This document shows, one piece after another, positions 60,070 to 64,000 of a stretch of DNA of 64,000 nt. A program made the translations under genes and the position numbers. This stretch comes from Myxococcales bacterium (GTDB taxonomy: Bacteria > Myxococcota_A > Polyangia > Haliangiales > Haliangiaceae). The stretch spans positions 1 through 64,000 of the forward strand of contig JAQBQE010000067.1 in assembly GCA_028287135.1 (NCBI GenBank). Reading direction: 5' to 3'. The notes beneath the pieces are model-generated. The model was not told the origin of the DNA. It saw only the letters and a program-made list of their open reading frames with translations, and made no database searches. How positions within the stretch are numbered: position 1 is the first letter of the stretch; each line of letters opens with the position of its first letter.

Positions 60070-61937
60070 CGATGGTCCACGACGCGGCGCACGGCGCGCA
60101 GGAGCTCCTCGGCGGTGTAGGGCTTGGCCAGGAACGGCCTGCCGTCGTAGGCACTCGCATCGGCTGCCATACCCGACGTGAAGATGACGCCGACGCCGGC
60201 CCACTCGGTGGCGACGCGTCGCGCGAGCTCGGTGCCGGACATGGTGGGCAGATCGACATCGGTGAGGAGGACGAGAACCGTTCGGGTCGCCAGGATCTCG
60301 AGCGCCTCCTCCGCGGTTCCGACGGCGTGCACGACGTAGCCGCCGCGGACGAGCATCTTGCGCGTGACCTCGCGGACGGGCACGTCGTCCTCGACCAGCA
60401 GCAGCGTCTCCCCACGGCCCGCGGCGATCGGGGTCGCGATGGCGGCGGTGACGGAGCGAGGGTCGGCGTTGCTGAACGGCAGGCGGATCTCGAAGGCCGT
60501 TCCCTCGCCGACGCGCGACCTCACCTCGATCGTTCCGCCAGCACGCGTCACGATCTCGTGGACGGTGGCGAGCCCCAGGCCTGTGCCGTGGGTGCCCTTC
60601 GTCGTGAAGAATGGCTCGAAGATCTCCCCGAGGATCTCCGGGGGAATCCCGGTGCCGGTATCCTTGATCAACAGCACGACCTGGGACGAGCGTTCGGCGA
60701 GCCCGCTCTGGATCGTGATCTGCCCGCCGTGTGGCATCGCATCCCTGGCGTTGACGACGAGGTTCGCGATCACCTGCTCGAGCTGGCCGGGATCCATCAG
60801 CACGAACAGCGGGGCAGGTGACAGATCGAGCTCGAGTCGAGCACGCGCTTCGAGGGTCCTGGCAAGAAGTCGCGTCACGCTGTGGACGAGCGAGTTGAGA
60901 TCGAGCACCTGTGCACGGATCAGCTGTCGTCCGCTGAAGGCGAGCAGTCGTCGCGTGAGATCGGCGGCGCTGGCGACGGCTGCTTCGATCTGATCGAGAT
61001 CCGCGCGAGCAGGGGCGTCCTGCTCGACGGCATCGATCACGAGCTCGTTACTCGTCCGGATGACGCAGAGCATGTTGTTGACGTCGTGCGCGATGCCGGC
61101 AGCCATCCGGCCGAGAGCCTCGAGTCGGCTGGCGCGGGACAGCCGCTTCTCCAGGTCCGCTCGCTCCGCCCCGGCGCGTTCACGCTCGGAGATGTCGCGA
61201 ATCACCTCGATCACGACGGCGCGACCATCTCGCTGGGCGGAGGCGGTCGTGACCTCGACCGGGATCACGGTCCCATCGGGGCGGAGGTCTCGGCGGACGA
61301 TGACGCCGTTCTCGAGCATCGGTTCGTAGGCGCTTGCGATCAACATGGTGCCGCTGCGGCCGAGGAGCTCGGCGCGAGGACGACCGTACAGACGCTCCGC
61401 TGCGGTGTTCGCCTCGACGATCTCGCGGGTCTCCGCATCGAGCACGAGGACGGCATCGGGCGATGCCTCGAATAGCTCCCGGTACTGCTCCTCGCTGTCT
61501 CGCAGGGCTGCGACCAGCGCGGTCTCGGCGCGTCGCTGCCGCACGCGTTGACACGCATTTCCAACGCGAAGCCGGAGCTCGTTGATGTCGCGCATCGGCT
61601 TGATCAGGTAGTCCATCGCGCCGAGTGCCATCGCCTCGAGGGCCGAGTCCATGGATGGGTACGCCGTGATCATCACGATCTCGCTGTCGGGCCGTGCGGT
61701 CCGCAGCCAGCGCACGAGGTCGATGCCGGAGCCATCCGGCAGGTTCTTGTCCACGAGCGCTACGTCGAAGGCCTCGCGGCGTTCGACGGCGGCGTGCGCC
61801 TCTCGAACCGACATCGCCGAGATCACGTCGGTCGGAAACAGGACCTCGCGGACGAGCTCGTGGATCACCGGCTCGTCATCGATGACGAGAACGCGGTCGG
61901 GCCGGTCCGAGACACTCGGTGCACGTCGTTTGTTCAT
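60066..61937 (-). CDS. Hybrid histidine kinase, REC-PAS-HisKA-HATPase-REC
   Basis: 623 residues from ATG 61937. The N-terminal receiver (about 15-130) has VLVIDDEP and phospho-acceptor Asp63 in VALVDKNLPDGSG. A PAS domain follows (about 147-265: YRELFEASPDAVLVLDAETR, EANTAAERLYGRPRAELLG). The phosphoacceptor is in GRMAAGIAHDVNNMLCVIRT. The catalytic core has LVVNARDAMPHGG, DTGTGIPPE and GTGLGLATVHEIV. The C-terminal receiver (about 500-620) has LLLVEDDVPV and TDVDLPTMSG. It is soluble. It provides the only receiver domains in the operon and so probably integrates the other two kinases. Confidence 0.95.
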   Translation of the reverse strand: MNKRRAPSVSDRPDRVLVIDDEPVIHELVREVLFPTDVISAMSVREAHAAVERREAFDVALVDKNLPDGSGIDLVRWLRTARPDSEIVMITAYPSMDSALEAMALGAMDYLIKPMRDINELRLRVGNACQRVRQRRAETALVAALRDSEEQYRELFEASPDAVLVLDAETREIVEANTAAERLYGRPRAELLGRSGTMLIASAYEPMLENGVIVRRDLRPDGTVIPVEVTTASAQRDGRAVVIEVIRDISERERAGAERADLEKRLSRASRLEALGRMAAGIAHDVNNMLCVIRTSNELVIDAVEQDAPARADLDQIEAAVASAADLTRRLLAFSGRQLIRAQVLDLNSLVHSVTRLLARTLEARARLELDLSPAPLFVLMDPGQLEQVIANLVVNARDAMPHGGQITIQSGLAERSSQVVLLIKDTGTGIPPEILGEIFEPFFTTKGTHGTGLGLATVHEIVTRAGGTIEVRSRVGEGTAFEIRLPFSNADPRSVTAAIATPIAAGRGETLLLVEDDVPVREVTRKMLVRGGYVVHAVGTAEEALEILATRTVLVLLTDVDLPTMSGTELARRVATEWAGVGVIFTSGMAADASAYDGRPFLAKPYTAEELLRAVRRVVDHR

Positions 61938-64000
61938 GGGAGCATCACCAGCTTCACGGGCGAAGTGCCGTTGCCGACCGTCATCCACACCGCAGCCTGT
62001 CCAGCACCGACGAGCGCAGCGTCGAAGATGCGCGTGCTCGTCAGGTCGCCGAGCCCGATGCCGCCGTAGCTCTCGCAGGACGCCGGATGAGATGCCGCCG
62101 AGCATCCTCCCGCGCCTTCGAAGTCCGCACGTGACGACGCCGTCGCTGACGCCGTCCGGAACACGTGGAGGCCGCCCGGGGAATCGAAGCCGACATACAG
62201 AAACTGCTCGGTCGCGACGACCATCGAGATCGAGCTCAGCGCGGGATCGTCGAACTGCGTGAGCAGCAGATCGCCGGTGGAGTTGCGTGCGATCAGCGAC
62301 CAATCTCCAGTCTCGCACTGAGTCGTGGTGCCCGTCGCCGCGGGATCGCAGGCCCAGAGCTGGGGGCCGGCGGTGGTGTTCCGCCCAACGAACACGCGGC
62401 CACCGAACACCGCGATGTCGGCGACCGCGCGATCGGCGGGCTCGAGGTCCGTGAGCTTGGTGGTGGTCCGAGACGTGCGCTGCGCATAGGCCACGGTGCT
62501 CGGCGTGATCACGGTCCAGTCGCTCGCTGCGACCGAGTAGGGCCTTGGCGTGGCGACCGTCGCCCGGGCCCACGCTCCGGGGTTCGCGAGGTACAGCAAG
62601 CCGCCCAGTGCTCCGAAGGCGTCGATCTTTTCCATCGTACCCACGGTCGCGAGCATCCCCGGAATCTTTCCGGCCTCGAGATCGACGAGCTGGGACGAGG
62701 TGGCGTCGATGCCCGGGGCAGGTGGTGCCGTGTTGAGGGCGAGGAGGGTGGGGCCCGCCGAACCTTTGCCGATCGCACCCAGGTAAAGCGTCGTTCCGAG
62801 GGCCGCAGTCGCCGATGCGCCGAAGGCTTCCCCAGGAGCGGCGACCTGCAGATCGACGTAGCGGAAGTCCAGCTCAGCATCGGTATCGGTCGTCATGTAC
62901 GCGTAATCGAGGTCCTTCGTGTCACGCGCACTCTGGGCAACGAGCCACTCCGTTCCGCCCAGGGTGACGGCCGTGAACACGCCGCGGCCGTTCTCGTTGT
63001 CAGGTCCACAGGCCGCGGTGTTCGCCACGCATCCGACGGAGCCCAGCGAGTGATACGGCACCGATGTGTTCTTGTGCTGGTTGGAGTTGGTGTCACGCGC
63101 GAACAGAAAGGTCGACGTCTGGCCGCCCGTGCCATCGGGCAAAAAGCTGACCGCCGTCACCCCGGCCTCGTTGGGCCCGACGTACACGCGACCGCGGTAA
63201 CTCGTGACAAGGCCCGAGGCGCTGCCGTCCCCGAACGGATCCGCCATCACGAGCTGTCGCTCGACGACGCTGGTGGTCGCACTCGCCATGGCGCTGGCGA
63301 TGGGCTGGTTATTGCCGACGTCGGTACCGGTCGAGCGACTCGCGATCGTGAGCACACCGACCGCGGTTGCGCGATAGGTCCACGCGAGCTGCGCCGTTGC
63401 GCCCGCGGCCAGCGAGCTGACGCCGGGCGAAGGGGAGGTGACGACCGTCGCGGCACCTGTGGTGAACGTCGGGGGATCGGGTACGACCTGTGCGGCGTCG
63501 ACATCCCCGGTGTTCGTGACGTCCATGCTCACTGTGAAGACCGCCCCGCGTCCCACGAACGCTGGTAGGCGGAGGGCAGCGATCAGCGCAGCGCCGGTCG
63601 AGACGGTGAACGTGGCCACGGCGGCAGTGCTCATGATCGGTGACGACGTCTGCGCATCGATGCCCGTGGCGCAGCTCGTCACCTGCGCCGGTCCTGCGCT
63701 CGCGGCAGAGATGCTCCACGTGAACGTCGCGCTCGCACCGGGTGGGATCGCGGTCGTCGTGGGACTCGGGCCGTTGACGAGTGCCAGCCCACTGCTGGTC
63801 TGGAGCGCGCACGGAGCGACAGACGTCGCTCCGATCTCGCCGCTGTTGGTGACGGTCATCGTCACGGTCGTCTGGCCACCCGGGCTGATCGGCGTCGCGA
63901 CGCCGATGGTCACGTCGAGCGTCGCCTGGCGACGGATCCGGACCGTCCCGCTGTCGTCGGTGGGCCCGTAGGAGCTCGTCGCTCGAATCCGACCGATGCC
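61934..64000 (-). CDS. CARDB-like secreted protein with beta-propeller-like C-terminal part (5' end outside window)
   Basis: The frame is open to the window edge, so the N-terminus is missing (689 residues visible). The visible start (GIGRIRATSSYGPTDDSG) leads into two CARDB/DUF11-like beta units (TVTMTVTNSGEIGATSVAPC, FTVSMDVTNTGDVDAAQVVP). The remaining roughly 430 residues have repeated GG-x-V/L-Y-V/L segments (TSYRGRVYVGPNEAG, LGTTLYLGAIGKGSAG, LGGLLYLANPGAW, VFGGRVFVGRNTTAG, TEQFLYVGFDSPGG), as in a beta-propeller. It overlaps the hybrid kinase start by 4 bp. It may be the extracellular partner of the signalling operon, which is inference. Confidence 0.75.
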   Translation of the reverse strand, partial: GIGRIRATSSYGPTDDSGTVRIRRQATLDVTIGVATPISPGGQTTVTMTVTNSGEIGATSVAPCALQTSSGLALVNGPSPTTTAIPPGASATFTWSISAASAGPAQVTSCATGIDAQTSSPIMSTAAVATFTVSTGAALIAALRLPAFVGRGAVFTVSMDVTNTGDVDAAQVVPDPPTFTTGAATVVTSPSPGVSSLAAGATAQLAWTYRATAVGVLTIASRSTGTDVGNNQPIASAMASATTSVVERQLVMADPFGDGSASGLVTSYRGRVYVGPNEAGVTAVSFLPDGTGGQTSTFLFARDTNSNQHKNTSVPYHSLGSVGCVANTAACGPDNENGRGVFTAVTLGGTEWLVAQSARDTKDLDYAYMTTDTDAELDFRYVDLQVAAPGEAFGASATAALGTTLYLGAIGKGSAGPTLLALNTAPPAPGIDATSSQLVDLEAGKIPGMLATVGTMEKIDAFGALGGLLYLANPGAWARATVATPRPYSVAASDWTVITPSTVAYAQRTSRTTTKLTDLEPADRAVADIAVFGGRVFVGRNTTAGPQLWACDPAATGTTTQCETGDWSLIARNSTGDLLLTQFDDPALSSISMVVATEQFLYVGFDSPGGLHVFRTASATASSRADFEGAGGCSAASHPASCESYGGIGLGDLTSTRIFDAALVGAGQAAVWMTVGNGTSPVKLVMLP

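Overview
The window is GC-rich DNA from what looks like a myxobacterium (phylum Myxococcota, probably a Haliangium/Kofleriaceae-type member of the Polyangia). The evidence is the gene content. There is a membrane Ser/Thr kinase fused to TPR repeats, a sigma factor resembling the Myxococcales-specific sigma-70 group, and a DUF4388 response-regulator-like protein. There are also cysteine-rich DUF4215-type and glycine-rich lipoproteins, many histidine kinases and a giant multiheme cytochrome. This assignment is inference; no rRNA is present to confirm it.

Layout. 1-1056: right end of an IS66-family element that has cut the 5' part off a secreted-protein gene. 1067-5070: a duplicated-domain lipoprotein, then fliO-fliP-fliQ-fliR (type III/flagellar export gate) and a small lipoprotein. 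5072-10303: an OmpA-like protein, a DUF4215 lipoprotein and a zinc-finger/kinase/TPR protein. 10367-14548: a 7-TM EF-hand protein, a sigma factor, a 2OG-Fe(II) oxygenase and a divergent FlhB/SctU whose NPTH autocleavage site is LGDD. 14581-24853: housekeeping genes galU, priA, a DUF4388-DnaJ protein, fmt, rsmB, folE, a metallohydrolase-like protein and rpe. 24904-26320: a REC-XRE regulator, tRNA-Pro(CGG) with a strong terminator, and a small exported protein.

26345-32903 is the most striking block. It has a promoter, then a membrane protein with four [4Fe-4S] motif sets and two HX13H transmembrane helices, then a periplasmic cytochrome with 30 heme-type motifs, then an outer-membrane barrel with an acidic N-terminus. 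Together they look like an electron conduit from the quinone pool across the outer membrane.

32904-33283 is an intergenic repeat region. 33284-34717 is an exported catalase-like lipoprotein. 34858-44117 is a five-gene MoxR/DUF58/VWA operon, transcribed leftward. 44118-45704 holds a lipase and two prominent inverted-repeat structures. 45705-54917 holds a GT39/ArnT-like glycosyltransferase, an aminotransferase, a glycerate kinase, prmC, an Omp85-like protein and a glycine-rich lipoprotein. 54922-64000 is a tightly coupled leftward operon: a secreted CARDB-like protein, three histidine kinases (one a REC-PAS-HK-REC hybrid), a FecR-domain protein and an outer-membrane Ig-like barrel.

Two patterns run across the window. 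At ten gene starts a TANNNT box lies only 6-9 nt before the start codon, usually without a Shine-Dalgarno sequence, which suggests frequent leaderless transcripts. Three exported proteins carry a GK(A/S)D motif shortly after the lipobox cysteine; in the lipase and the catalase-like protein it is followed by a Trp/Cys-rich stretch.
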